Source of the DNA: Pegea sp. RAD2-039
Lineage: Eukaryota; Chordata; Thaliacea; Salpida; Salpidae
Assembly (NCBI GenBank): GCA_034620365.1
Contig: JAQGEQ010000081.1
Coordinates: 372,001 to 436,000 of the forward strand
Direction: 5' to 3'
DNA length: 64,000 bases
Position numbers and translations under genes: made by a program
Part shown: piece by piece, positions 21,487 through 33,086 of the stretch
Layout: each line of letters starts with the position of its first letter
Position numbering within the stretch: the stretch's first letter is position 1
The notes under the pieces: generated by a model
Database searches by the model: none
What the model was told of the DNA's origin: nothing
Seen by the model: the letters and a program-made list of their open reading frames with translations, nothing else

Positions 21487-22170
21487 CAAAAAGTGAAGTT
21501 CTTAAAAAAAAACATTTAAAAATAAACTTGTTATTAATTCGCATTTATTTTTTTAGACTCAATTATAGTTTTTGATGTATACTTAAAAAAAGAGAAACTG
21601 TAATTTCTTAGTAAACGTTGTATGTAAAAGGTAATATTTGTTTCCTATAAAAAAGTTTGAAAAGAATGTATTTGTTAAAGAGAAGTAAATGTAATGAAGT
21701 ACTTCTTGTCTTATTAGAGTTGAAATTAGATGTTGAGTAGTAAATTCACTTTTAACGAGTAAGTTTATGGGGTGAGCTCACATTACATCGCAAGGGATGT
21801 AGCTGGTAAAGCATTTCATTGTTTAAATATGTATAAAATGAAATAGCATAACAGTTTAAGGATTTTCTTTAAGTAAATTTAATTTTTCAAAATTATTTAA
21901 TACTTACTATTTATAAAAACACATTTTCAATTAGCTTCACTAGGATTTGCATATTTATGATAGCATAAACGATCAAAATAATTTTACGGCGCAATAGCTG
22001 TAAACTTTGCTAATTTCATCAGTAACTTTAATTAAATTTAAAATGTACAAGTGTTCAGCAAAAATATCATATTTTTATATGTTAAAAAATAAAAGAAAGT
22101 GGAAATTATCCAAGGGTATTTAGTTCTGAATAGATGATTATTAACGAATTCAATTTTTTGCCCGTTTACA

Positions 22171-22280
22171 CCAAAAACACTAGATTATAAGAAGCTTTTA
22201 TATAATAATAAACTGATACAAAGCTCCATTTCTAATGAAGGAATATATTTAAACTAATTTGGAGTTGAATAAATTTCAAC
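22171..22280 (-). promoter_or_regulatory. Promoter-like module, family D
   Basis: Minus strand: GTTGAA-ATTTA-TTCAAC at 22280-22264, TATATAAA from 22204 and TTTTTGGTGTAAACGGG from 22177. TATA spacing is 27 bp; the inverted-repeat centre is 95 bp upstream. Confidence 0.48.
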
Positions 22281-22813
22281 AAACTTCAATCAATATTAAC
22301 AAGGTGAAATATAGTCTTAATGCCATATTTAACATTTAGATTTCTAAAACGCCATTTTTGATACAACTTCTCGATTATAATTTATTATTGAATAACATTT
22401 TGAAATTTATTTTTTATCCAAGTATACATAAAAGCAAATCGCAATTTCGATTAAGCAATAAAACAATTTAAACAAAAAATATAGAATTATCTAGAAAAAC
22501 TAGCAAACAAACTTTTTAATGTACTGATGATAATATTTAGAATATTTTATTGTGTAAACATCTTTGAGGGCAGGTAACACTTCCCCTTAATAATATACTT
22601 TAGTTATATACCTTACTAAAAAAAGAACATACTTTTTGAAGTTACTTACTTTGTAATAATCGATCTTTTCATAGTTGAAAGAAATGCTAAAATATCAAAT
22701 ATTGATTGACAAACGCGGTGTTAAAAGCATTTTTTGAAATTATTTAAAATTCAAGTGATATAATTGAAAATCATCCAAACCAATAATCTATACAACTATG
22801 TGTTTTCATTGTT

Positions 22814-22927
22814 AACTGAATATATCAGTTTACAAATAAGCCTGTCACAGTATAAGTTGTCTGTCAACTGGAAACGATAGTCTCATAAATAAGCCTGTTT
22901 TAGTTTTATATTTGTGGGTCGGAACAG
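22814..22927 (+). promoter_or_regulatory. Promoter-like module, family A
   Basis: AACTGA-ATATA-TCAGTT at 22814-22830, CATAAATA from 22884 and TTTGTGGGTC from 22911 (27 bp). The second hairpin arm reads GGAACAG. Confidence 0.45.
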
Positions 22928-23020
22928 AAAAAAAGTAAAGGCCATAAAAACCAAACAGAAAAATTTAATTTCTTAATTATTTGTTGTGTTTTTTTAATTA
23001 TAAGGTTTTACCACTTAACA

Positions 23021-23140
23021 CTACAAACAGTAGATTATACAAAACTTTTATATAATTATATGCTGAGTACACAAGAATTAGAACAAAATTCACAGACGAA
23101 TGTTGGCCTATATCTTGGGTTAATTTGAAGTTGAATGAAA
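23021..23140 (-). promoter_or_regulatory. Promoter-like module, family D
   Basis: Minus strand: decayed inverted repeat near 23130-23146, TATATAAA from 23054 and TTTGTAGTGTTAAG from 23027. TATA spacing is 27 bp. Confidence 0.4.
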
Positions 23141-24204
23141 TTCATACTCCTCTATAGATATTAACAAGCAGTGTATCAAGTACTACTTTTTATCTCGCAC
23201 TCGGTTCCCTTATATAATGTTCAAACGCAAAAAATTTGAAATGTATTCAACCTTTATATTATTACGTTTAAAGAAAGATATAGCTTAAACGACTTTTTAA
23301 AGCTTAGGTTAACTCTCATTAGGCTTATTTAAACAAAAAATCGATTTTGTAATAGTATATAGACATAAGAATTTAAATAAAAATTAACAACTTAATGTCT
23401 GTTTTGGATTAAGAGTAGCTTTTTTAATTCTTGTGAATCACGAAATTTGATAATTTTTTTATTCTACTTTTAAAAACAGTTATCAAAATAAATAGATTTA
23501 TTATAAATACATATTCTTCCTCATTCTAAAGAAAAGGAATTCGACATCAATTTCATGTTAACAAATTTAGCTGCTGTAGAAATTGAAATATTAATAAATA
23601 TATATTTTTAGAAAACATTTTAAATAAAAATGTTTGCTTCTATGTTCGGAATGACAAAACATTTAGGAAGTTTAGAAGTTTTGTTTGAACTCAAAATTTG
23701 TTTAAATACTTTTCTGATTTTTCAAAATTTATTTTATCCTTCTTGACTTAGGTAGAACTTCAAAATGAAGCTGGTAAAATTTAGTTAAAATCCAAGAAAT
23801 TGGATCATCTTATATTAGTCTTCTTCATGTATGCTTATTACCCAAAATATTTTTTTAATCTAATTTATTTATTTATTTAATTTCGTTAATTATTAGTCTA
23901 ATGAAAAACAAAACAATCAAAAATTGTTTGTCCAACGCGGTGTGTCAAAAGCATTTTCTTAAAATTCTATTATAAGTTCAAGAACAGCGTTTTTTGACTA
24001 AATAGAATCATCACTTAAAAGCCACACAAATAATTTAATAATATTTAAACGTTGTGTCTGTATGTTTTATGTATGTTGAAAATATAAACGAAAACAAATA
24101 CCAAAAAGACAATTCTTGCATTTTAAGCAGAGGCTAAGTTCAATAGAAAACAGCTTTATTGATAACCAACAATAACAACAATCTGTAATTTTTTATTTTA
24201 ATTC

Positions 24205-24334
24205 AACTGAAAATATCAGATTCCAAATTTAAGGAGAATTTAAATTAGTAGATTTTAGCTACAGCTTGAAAGAAAAAAAAAACCCAACCTTATAAGTAAT
24301 CCTGTTTCAGTCTCAAATTTGTGGGTTTAGACAG
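24205..24334 (+). promoter_or_regulatory. Promoter-like module, family A
   Basis: AACTGA-AAATA-TCAGAT at 24205-24221, TATAAGTA at 24291-24298 and TTTGTGGG from 24318 (27 bp). The hairpin arms are CTGTTTCAG and AGACAG. Confidence 0.45.
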
Positions 24335-24992
24335 AGAAAAGTAAAGGTCATGAAAACAAAAAAACGAAATTAACTTTTGCATAATCCAAAACAATTCCTT
24401 ATATTTAGCTATTTGTTTTGAAGTTGTTTTTGCTAAAAGTGCTTTGTATAGGTTTTGGTTTAAGATATTTTTAGTAAAGTTTTAACGATGTTTTTTCAAC
24501 ACTTTGATTTCAAATCTCTACTGTTTTGAAAAAGCTCTAAATTAATTTTTCTCTAACTAAATTAATTTTTATAAATTTCTCTTAAGAGACAATAGAAAAT
24601 TTAATTTAATTTTCTAAACATTTTAGAATAATGAAGTTCGTATAATTTATCCTTAACAGAACTCTTTTCATTTAGCTATCTATTTTGCTGCTTTCTGCGA
24701 ACTGTAGAATGATTAAACATTTAAACAAATCAATGATTACGTTGTAAAATCTATTCACATTGTTTACAATATAAAACTTTATTACGCAACAAGATTACTA
24801 TAAAGACATGATTATTCATTATTACCATCGATAAAATTTTACTACAGATAAAGTCAACTACAGATTCTTTCGATAAATCTAAAATGTCAAAGAGATTTTC
24901 TATAGTAACTTCAAACTGGCTTTTCTCAGATGTGAATACGAAGTTATTTTTGAAAAAGTTTTATTTTGAAACTGACTACTTGTATAAATTCT

Positions 24993-25457
24993 ATGGTGTA
25001 TAAATATGGTGATATCAGAAAAATCGAATCTGTTCAGGCAAAATTTACGAGATTGGTTTGCAGCAAACTTAATATCAAATACGAGAGTTATAAGCATCGT
25101 CTCAGCTTCTTCAATCTAGATACTTTGGAAATCCGAAGAATTAAATACGACCTCATTCTGATTTTTAAAATTATTCACAACCTAATTGATCATCAGTTTG
25201 ATGACTTTTTCTCCATTAGTCCCTCCTTCAAGTTATATCAACTTAGAAGACATAAATTACATCTTAATAAGCCCACTCCACCAGCAACGTTAACCAGATT
25301 AAGTTTTTTTCTCATACCGCACAATCAGTACATGGAACAATCTGCCATCAGAGATTGTCATGTCAAAATCACTTATGCTGTTCAAGAAAAAGCTGATATA
25401 ATATCGCCAACATTGCCATTTCTAAACTGTGAATTTTTCTCTTTTACAATACTATGA
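24993..25457 (+). pseudogene. LINE reverse-transcriptase ORF, C-terminal remnant
   Basis: An open stretch of 154 codons. DIRKIESVQAKFTRLV followed by LSFFNLDTLEIRRIKYDLIL is the pattern found after the catalytic domain in CR1/L2/Jockey-type LINE reverse transcriptases (IExVQxxFT...LexRRxxxDL). The YADD catalytic core is not present because the element is 5'-truncated. The frame continues nine codons further upstream, but those come from flanking array DNA. Stop at 25,455-25,457. Confidence 0.75.
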
Positions 25458-25594
25458 TTCTGTGCAATTCTTCATTGTCATATACTTTTTCGTTTACACG
25501 TCAAATAGATCTAATTTGTGAGAATGTGTGTTAGCGAGAGGTGCTCTCTTTAGGCACCCTCCTTCACATTTAGTGTAATAAATAAATAAATAAA
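24993..25594 (+). mobile_element. 5'-truncated non-LTR retrotransposon (LINE), 3' end only
   Basis: Contains the C-terminal end of a LINE reverse-transcriptase ORF, a 3' UTR and a (TAAA)n tail at about 25,575-25,594. The 3' UTR has a GGTGC-N9-GCACC hairpin at 25540-25558. The left junction is defined by comparison with the array: GACTACTTGTATAAATTCT before 24,993 and TTGGTATTTTGTTTAACAG after 25,594 correspond to one continuous stretch at 37,860-37,905. Similar tail fragments sit at 2,575-2,622 and 61,731-61,776. Confidence 0.8.
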
Positions 25595-25818
25595 TTTGGT
25601 ATTTTGTTTAACAGTTCTGCTTGACTAACTTTATACAATAGTATTTAAATTATAATTGAAAACTGTTCAGCTTCAGTAAGAATGTATAGAAAAGTAAAAT
25701 AATAAGTACAAGATGCAACTAAGCTGCAGCACTTCAAAAAATCAACAGCAAATTATTTAAATAAGTGATAATCATTTAAACAGAGATAGAAATTTAATTT
25801 CAATAACAGATCTTTTAT

Positions 25819-25971
25819 AATGCTTCACTAGCAAAAAGATTATTTACCATAAAATCACTCGTAACAATTAACGGGTTTAAAAAACTAATCTTTCTGACGT
25901 TGATAAGCAGATTGCATTAAATCTTAAATCTTATGTATGAAGTGGTTTCAATCCTAAGTTTGTGATGCTGA
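25819..25971 (+). promoter_or_regulatory. Promoter-like module, family B
   Basis: AATGCT at 25819-25824 with AGCAAA; CTCGT at 25858-25862 with ACGGG at 25871-25875; TATGTATG from 25932; TTTGTGATGCTG from 25959 (27 bp). Confidence 0.45.
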
Positions 25972-25998
25972 ACAACAATAATTTTATATAAATTATAA

Positions 25999-26121
25999 GT
26001 TGAAACTTATTCAACCTCAAAATAATAAAAAACAATAACATAAACAATAACACCCAAATATCAGGTAAAACTTCGTTATACACAGGTTATATATTATTGC
26101 ATTTTAATCTAAGGTTTCTAA
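25999..26121 (+). promoter_or_regulatory. Promoter-like module, family C
   Basis: GTTGAA-ACTTA-TTCAAC at 25999-26015, TATATATT at 26088-26095 and TTTCTAAG (decayed TTTGTGAG) from 26115 (27 bp). Confidence 0.42.
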
Positions 26122-27590
26122 GTTAAAATTTTAAAATGTCTACTTTCTGCAAAATTTGGTAGATTTTTAAAATTATGCAATTTTTGCTTGATTTTATTAT
26201 TGAACAATTCCTTATTTTCTTACTACAGTCTTACTATTTTTATGTTTTAGTTGCATTAAAAAATAAAATTTCTATAAATTTAACTTGTTATTATAGCAAC
26301 CAACTTTGTATATTTAATCTTATCATAGTCTAAAAAAACAAAATATCAAAAAGATATGTTGACTAAGTAGAAATAACTCTTTTAAGCAATACAGAAATTA
26401 CAATACATGACAAAAGTCTCCTTTTAAGTAGTGTTTTTAAAAATAATTCTCTTTATTTATTTGTATTATTATTTAATATTGAACTAAAGATTTTGATTTA
26501 TATTTAAAAAAAAAAACATCTTTAGTAAAGTTTGTATGTAAAAAAATAAATGTTTGCAATACTAAAGTTAAAAAAGGATGTATTGGTTAAATAGAAGTAA
26601 TGTAATGAAAAACTTCTTGTCTTATTAGAATGGAAACTAAATGTTAAGTAGTAAATTAACTTTTAACGAGTTAACTTATGGGGTGAGCTCATCTTACATC
26701 GCAAGGGATGCAGCCGGTAAAGCATTTCATTGTTTAAATAATTATATAATGAAATTGCGTAAGAGTTTAAAGATTTTTTTTGATTAAAATTAAATTGTTA
26801 AAATTATGTATTAAATACTCTTCATTAAAAATCTTATTTTTGCTTCACTAGGATTAGCGATATTTATCATAAAGTCACCCTGAAAAGATGACAAATTCCA
26901 AAATGACATGAATATGAGCAACGAGAACGTACGTTGAATGCGTTGATGTTAAAAACTTTTAAGTCAAGTAGTCTCAATCTTTGTCTCATGTCTCAATAAA
27001 TTGTGGTTCTCAAGAAAAATAATTTTTAAATTTTATAAGCAATTTTTCTAAGAACAATATATATAATATAATTTCAAAAATATACTTTCTAAAATCAAAT
27101 TTATAAAACTTTATAAATTTTCTGTTTTAAAACACAATACCATTACGATTTTAGTTTGTCTCTAATATAACTAGAAAGCAAGTTACAAACTATATGAAGA
27201 AACTCACATTTACCGTTTTTTCAATAAATGAAAAAAATAAGGTGAATCTACTAAAGTTAAATTAACTTTAACAAAAAATAACAACATAAAAATTTACAGC
27301 TATCCCAAGTAATAGGAGTAAAAATTAGTTTTCTTAGTTTCACTATTGTTTAAATAATGTTATTTGAAAGTATTATTATCTTTAACAAACAACAAACAGT
27401 AGATTAACATAAATGAAATTGCTATGCTACAATTTCTTTTAAATGTTTATTTCGAAAATTTTCTAACAGAAGAATAAAGAATATTAAGTAAATGTTGCAG
27501 CACTTCAGAACAACAACAGCAAATAAATTTAAATTATTCATAATCATCTAAACTGAGATAGAAATTTCATTTCAATACAAAGTGTTTTAT

Positions 27591-27748
27591 AATGCTTCAC
27601 TTGCAATAATGTTATTAACCGAAAAATTACCCGTAAGAAGAAACGGGCTCCAATTACAAAAACTTTTTAGATGGTTGCATCTACGCAAATAGAGTTGAAT
27701 CTCAAACTTTATATTTAAAGTGGTCTCAATCTTATGTTTGTGGTGCTG
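27591..27748 (+). promoter_or_regulatory. Promoter-like module, family B
   Basis: AATGCT at 27591-27596; CCCGT 27630-27634 with ACGGG 27643-27647; TATATTTA from 27710; TTTGTGGTGCTG from 27737 (27 bp). The stem is centred 98 bp upstream. Confidence 0.52.
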
Positions 27749-28132
27749 AAAAAAAATAGCTTAAAAATTGTAATGACTAATTTTTAAATGAAAATAATAA
27801 AAAATTCTCAAAGCATTTTCAATAATGACACTGATAATAACATTTTTTATATATTTCTATGTATTGGATGTTTAGATTGTTAAAATTGTATAATTTGTTA
27901 ACTTAATTTAGTAAATTAATATTCTAATAAGTTTACACTTTCAGTAAATTATGTTGAAAATATTTTCCATTTTTGCAGTTCAGAAAATATATTCAATAAA
28001 AAATTTAAGAATAAATAGAAATAATATAATATTTTAATAATATAGATCCTTAACAACCTCCAGTGTTTTTTAGCTTGATATTTTCGCTTATGTTTCTACT
28101 TTCATTAGAAAAACTATTTATATAATTTATAA

Positions 28133-28256
28133 GTTGAAACTTGTTCAACCTCAAAATAATAATTAATGATAACGTTAATAATAACACCCGAATATCAGGT
28201 AAAATTTCGTTATACTCATCTTATATATTATTGCATTTTAATCTAATGTTTGTGAT
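28133..28256 (+). promoter_or_regulatory. Promoter-like module, family C
   Basis: GTTGAA-ACTTG-TTCAAC at 28133-28149, TATATATT from 28222 and TTTGTGAT from 28249 (27 bp); the inverted-repeat centre is 108 bp upstream. Confidence 0.5.
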
Positions 28257-28634
28257 TTAAAGTTTTAAAATGTTTACTTACTGCAAATTTTGGTAAATCT
28301 TTTAATTTTGAAATTATGCAATTTTTGCAAGATATTATTATTCAGAAATTCCTTATCTTTCTTACTACAGTCCTACTAATTTTATGTTTTAGTTGTGAAA
28401 TTTAAAAAAACTTTTCTATAAACTAAACTTGTTATTAACGCAACTAATTTTGGAAAACTGTCTCGTTTGTTTTCTAATGCATTTTGTTATTGAATTTGAA
28501 GTGATTTTTTTGTAAAATGCTGAAATTAGTATTCCAAATATAAAAAAGCTCTAAATAAAAAAATCTAGCTAATCTCAGTAGAAAGCGAATTTGTTGATAT
28601 TTGGTAATCAACAATAAGAAGCTAACTTTAATTC

Positions 28635-28753
28635 AACTGAAGTTATCAGTTTCCAAATTCCATTTTCAAAAATCGAGTGATAGAAGATGTCGGTTGAATA
28701 GTCCAGCCTTATAAGTAATGCTGTTTCAATCTCACGTTTGTGGGTTAAAACAA
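28635..28753 (+). promoter_or_regulatory. Promoter-like module, family A
   Basis: AACTGA-AGTTA-TCAGTT at 28635-28651, TATAAGTA at 28710-28717 and TTTGTGGG from 28737 (27 bp). The hairpin is imperfect (CTGTTTCAA / TTAAAACA). Confidence 0.48.
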
Positions 28754-29064
28754 ATAGAAGTAAACTTCATGAAAGAAAAACAAAATATTAAAAATAAATT
28801 GATAATAGTATTAGTAATAACATAAATAATAATAATTATGTATTAATATGCATCCATATTATTTTTTAGATTTTGAATTGTAGTTTTCGATTTATACTTA
28901 AAAATAAAGAAAATTAACCTTTTTAGTAGATTATATAATTGAAAATTAATATCTGTTTGCAATATTAATAATTGAAAAGAACGTATGGGTTAAAGAGAAA
29001 CCAATGTAATCAAATACTCCTTGTCTGAATAGAGTTAAAATTAGATACAGAAAAGCATAGAACA
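28754..29064. other. AT-rich stretch, no gene seen
   Basis: Contains GAATTGTAGTTTTCGATTTA-like sequence shared with 8,830, 21,555 and 31,805, the region just after family A modules. No coding region. Confidence 0.45.
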
Positions 29065-30540
29065 AAAAATAATGAAATTAAGTTTTTAAACACTTTTCCA
29101 ATTAAAGTTGTTATCAATTAATAAATTATATTTTTACTAGATAAAATCAAATAAGTTTGCAACAACTAGCGTATTTGCTAATTTATCAACAAAAGTAAAC
29201 TTTGAAGGTAAATTATAAAGATTCTAAAACTTTTTGTTGAATTTCTTAAATAAAAGATTTTTTCTAACGGGAAAAAAACATAGTTGAAAACTGACAGCTA
29301 TAACTGTTGTTTGTTTTGACTTTTATAGCTTTTTAAATAAGAAAATGATTTGTTCATCATGGAAAGTAATCTAAAAGATAAACTTTTGCTTCGTATTCAT
29401 TTCTTATGTTTATAATTAAAAACAATCTTAAAGCAGACTAATCATTATTGACAGAAGATGTCGAAGACAATTGTAATAGTATTATTAACTTGTTTTAGAA
29501 ATTTTATTAAATTTGTTCAAGTATATCTTTGACATGTAATTCATTAATAAGATTTAATTTATTTGTCAATAATAAGATTGTCAGTAAAAAAATAGGGAAT
29601 TAAACAGTCTAAAATTAATTCATTAAGAGCTAAGTGCCACATTTTAATATCGAATCATACTAAAGAAAAAAATTCTGGTCTTAAAATGGTTGGTCAGAAT
29701 GAGAAATCGAATTAAAAAAATAATTATTTTTACCAACAGCGACGACTAGCGGATGTTGTGATTTACAAATAACTTGTTTGATTTTTAAGAAGCAAAAAAA
29801 GATTAAACTAAACCAAAAACAAACAACTCGCTTGATTTTGTTATTACTGAACGTTTGTATATAAAATCAAATCATCCTTTAAATTATTTGCTGATATTTT
29901 ATGTTAAATTAAATCGATTAAAATAATTTTGCACACGTAGTAGATGTAACCTTTTGCCAATTTCTTAAATAGTTCCTTTTTAATTTAAAATACACATTTA
30001 GTCAGCAAAATTTATATTTTAGAATAGTTAGTGAGTAAACAAAAGTTGAAACTAGCCAAGGGCTTTGAGCTCTTGAAAATTTATTTATAACGGTTTCAAG
30101 GTTTTACCAGTTTACACCAAAAACAGTAGATTATAAGAAGCTTATAAATAGCTTTATACTGAACGAAAGAGATTAGGTACAACGGTTTGATTCGGTTGAT
30201 TGACTAAATATCATATTATTTTGAAGTTGAATGAATTTCAACAAAACTGTAATCAATATTACCAAGCAGAGAATCAACTGCTACCTTTTAACTTGCATAT
30301 GGTTTCCTGGTATAATTTTCAAACGCAAAAAATAAGTTGTTATCGTTTATAAAAGAAATTAAACCATACTGGTCTTTTTAAAGCTTAGATTAACTCTCTA
30401 TAGGATTTTTTTAAACCGAAAATCGATTTTGTAAAAGTAACTATAGATTAAGAATTGAAAAAAACATTAACGTATTAGCGATTGGTTTTGATTATAAGTA
30501 GCTTGCTCAGCTGTTTTAAAATTTTTTTATTAGTTAATAT
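29065..30540. repeat. 1.5-kb segment, partner of 6,385-7,862
   Basis: Colinear with 6,385-7,862. 29,550-29,930 is additionally repeated at 56,205-56,580, including the sequence TGGTTGGTCAGAATGAGAAA, so that part has at least three copies. Confidence 0.75.
30117..30242 (-). promoter_or_regulatory. Promoter-like module, family D
   Basis: Minus strand: GTTGAA-ATTCA-TTCAAC at 30242-30226, a TATTTATAAG box near 30150 and TTTTTGGTGTAAACTGG from 30123. The inverted-repeat centre is about 111 bp upstream. Confidence 0.42.
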
Positions 30541-30959
30541 ATTATTAGATGATATTTTAAATGAAATTGCTTGTTTCTAAGTTTAAAATGATTATCATTG
30601 AGGTTTAATTTTTTATGACCTTATCAACTTTTTTCTGAATTTACTTAGACTTACTGTTATTTATAACCATTTGTATGACAATTAATTTTTTTATTATTAG
30701 TAAATTTATTTTTTTCATGAAAATTCTTCAACATTACTATTTGTAACTTAATTGTCTGAAAAGTATTCATAAAATAATCAAATCGTGCTCATTTTCCACA
30801 TAATGAGCTTAATTGTTAATTTATAAACATTTATTTGTTATTATGTTTGTTTGGATCAACATTACTTAGACGTAGTCGTCAATCAAGAAGAAAATCTTTT
30901 TTTAATGCAAACATTAATCCAATATTTAATAAAAATTTCAATAATCGGCATTATCTTAA
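30541..30959. other. AT-rich stretch, no gene seen
   Basis: 30,840-30,959 carries the ACATTACTTAGACGTAGTCG stretch shared with 5,090, 10,290 and 48,685. The rest is AT-rich. Confidence 0.45.
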
Positions 30960-31073
30960 TTTAATTAGCATAAAATAGAGCGGAATTTACTTATGATTCA
31001 AGATTCATTTCTGGAAAAGAATTTTAATCTTTTATTTTTAGAAAAAAATCAGATTTTGTAAACATAACTAAAT

Positions 31074-31144
31074 CTACCTCGGTGGGAATCCAACCTGCCC
31101 CTGCAGCTTGGTAGGCGAGAAATCTACCACCGAAATACAAATGC
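31074..31144 (-). pseudogene. tRNA-Gly-derived sequence (copy 4)
   Basis: Minus strand GCATTTGTATTTCGGTGG, TTCTCGCCTACCAAGC, then GCAGGTTGGATTCCCACC. The last part is one change from the B-box core GGTTCGANNCC, the best T arm of the four copies, while its A box is the most changed. Confidence 0.6.
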
Positions 31145-31612
31145 TGTCGAATGACAAAACTTTTTAAAAAATCAAATGATCAAAAATTGTTTTTCGAACG
31201 TGGTTTCAGAGCATTTTTTAAAAATTCTTTCCAAAATTCAAGAACAGCATTTTTTTATTCTTTAAGTTTTATGTAAATTGAAAAAATAAACAAAAACAAC
31301 CACCGAAAGAAAGACAATTCAGAAAGACAAGAACCAGACAACAAGCACAAAAAGACAATTCCTTCACTTTCACCAATTACTAATCTCGTTAGAAGCGACG
31401 TTATTGATAATTAATTATCAACAACACCAACAACCTGTTGAATAGATAACTTTTAATTCAACTGAAATTTCATCAGCTTTTAAACAATAATAAAACAAGA
31501 TTTGCTAGCTTGGATGTCAATCGAAAATAAATCAGGACTAAGTAAGCGACTTCCCTAATAACTGAAATTCATCAAAACAAACATTCTGTTGAAAAATTAT
31601 GCTTTTAAATTC

Positions 31613-31734
31613 AGCTGAATGTATCAGTTTTTAAATGGATTTATGATAAGAGAAATGATACATGTAATGTTAACCTGGGAAACATAATGTTATATATAAA
31701 CCTGTTTTGGTCTCATGTTTGTGGGTTAAAACAG
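31613..31734 (+). promoter_or_regulatory. Promoter-like module, family A
   Basis: AGCTGA-ATGTA-TCAGTT at 31613-31629, TATATAAA at 31693-31700 and TTTGTGGG from 31718 (25 bp). The hairpin is CTGTTTTG / TAAAACAG. Confidence 0.52.
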
Positions 31735-32597
31735 AAAATAGTAAAGTTCCTAAAAAAACATTTAAAAATAAAGTTTTTTTTTACTTGTATTATTTTTTAG
31801 ATTCAATTATAGTTTTCTATTTATACTTACCAACCAAAGAAACGACAATTTCTTAGTAAACTTTGATGTAAAAAGTAATACTTGTTTCTTATACTCAAGT
31901 TAGAATAGAATGTATTTGTTAATGAGCAGTAAATGTAATGAAGTACTTCTTGTCTTATTAGAGTTGAAATTAGATGTTGAGTAATAAATTCACTTTTAAC
32001 GAGTAAGTTTATCGGGTGAGCTCACATTACATCGCAATGGATGGAGCTGGTAAAGCACTTCATTGTTTAAATAAGTATAAAATAAAATTGCGTAAGAGTA
32101 AAAAGATTTTTTTTAGTAATAATATTTTGTCAAAATTATGTAATACTTACTATTTATAAAAACAAATTTCCATTTATCTTCACTAGGATTAGCATATTAA
32201 TGATAATATAAACGATGAAAATAAGTTTCCACGCGCAATAGCTGTAGAATTTTGCTAATTTCATCAGTAATTTTTATAAAATTTAGAAAGTACTCTTACT
32301 CAGTAAAAATATTATATTTTTTATATGTTAAAAAATAAAAGAAAGTTGAAATCATCCAAGGGTATTGAGTTCGGAATAGATGATTATTAACGAATTCAAT
32401 TTTTTACCAGTTTACAACACAAACTCTATTATACAAACACTATACTCCATTTCTGATAATTGAATAGCTTTGAACGAATTTGGAGTTGAATAAATTTCAA
32501 AAAACTTCAATTAAAATTACCAAGAAGATATATGGTCATATTGCTTGTTTTAAAATGTATTTTCAGAATGAGAAAAGAAAAAGTTAAAATCAAGTAC

Positions 32598-32622
32598 CAA
32601 CAGCGTCAGCTAGCGACTGTTG
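32598..32622 (+). repeat. CAACAG-N13-CTGTTG hairpin element
   Basis: A six-base perfect stem with a loop containing GTCAGCTAGCGA; one of the best-paired copies of this element. Confidence 0.6.
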
Positions 32623-32967
32623 TTATTTACAAATAAATTTCTTGATTTTTAAGGGAAAAAAAAACTAAACGAAAAACAAACATCCCTTGATTTTGTTATT
32701 AGTGACCAATTGTATAGAAAATCATATCAGCCCTTAAATTATCTGCTGCAATGTTCTGTTATACTAAAACGATTAAAATAATCTTCCACGCGCAATAGGT
32801 GTAAGACTTTGCTAACTTCTGTAATGAACGTTTTGAAAATTAAAATATACACTCAGCAAAACTTATATTTTTAAAAAGTTTAAAGATTGAAATAAAGTTG
32901 AAACTATCCAAGGGTATTTATCTCTTAGAAATGATTATTAACGAATTCAATTTTTCATATGTCTACA

Positions 32968-33086
32968 CCACAAACTCTAGATTATAAGATGCTTTTAAAT
33001 AAAAGTATACTCATAAAGCGACATATAGCACAGTTGATTATATCGGGAAACCTGCATTCCTAATCTGAAGTTAAATAACTTTTCAC
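32968..33086 (-). promoter_or_regulatory. Promoter-like module, family D
   Basis: Minus strand: decayed inverted repeat GTGAAA-AGTTA-TTTAAC at 33086-33070, TATTTAAA from 33001 and TTTGTGGTGTAGAC from 32974 (27 bp). Confidence 0.42.

Larger units (their letters stand above)
20535..22605. repeat. Array unit duplicated at 7,950-9,885 and 30,960-32,540
   Basis: tRNA-Gly-like copy, two fused family A upstream regions, a complete family A module, the ATTTCATT hairpin block and a family D module. The first family A region (AACTGA-AATTA-TCAGCT at 21217-21233) stops before its TATA and joins a second copy at about 21,297. The unit at 31 kb shares this junction, so the fusion predates their separation. 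Confidence 0.75.
22606..24992. repeat. Array segment with two family A modules and one family D module
   Basis: Shortened array pieces: family A modules at 22,814 and 24,205, family D at 23,021, and the family A upstream segment (CCAACGCGG) at 23,930. The 23,460-23,880 part and 24,460-24,960 are AT-rich with no coding region. The last ~30 bases (GACTACTTGTATAAATTCT) are the left flank of the LINE insertion. Confidence 0.6.
25595..26580. repeat. Array segment with shortened B-C block
   Basis: 25,605-25,975 matches 37,895-38,245. The family B and family C modules are only 156 bp apart here instead of about 507, so an internal deletion has joined them at about 25,980. 26,280-26,580 is AT-rich; no coding region. 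Confidence 0.65.
26580..28450. repeat. Hairpin block plus B-C block, copy 2
   Basis: Matches 39,120-41,000 and 52,085-53,960 in order: GGGGTGAGCTC/ATTTCATT hairpin block, a TTTGTGGTTCTCAAG motif near 27,009, TCTCTAATATAACTAGAAAG, family B at 27,591 and family C at 28,133. TTTGTGG of B to TTTGTGA of C is 512 bp. No coding region. Confidence 0.78.
30960..32540. repeat. Array unit duplicated at 7,950-9,885 and 20,535-22,605
   Basis: tRNA-Gly-like copy, fused family A upstream region (as at 21.2 kb), complete family A module, hairpin block and a decayed family D copy near 32,416 that has lost its TATA region. Confidence 0.75.

Noticed and set aside
24900-25097. 65-codon open frame on minus over the LINE
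   Set aside because: Antisense shadow of the LINE reverse-transcriptase remnant.
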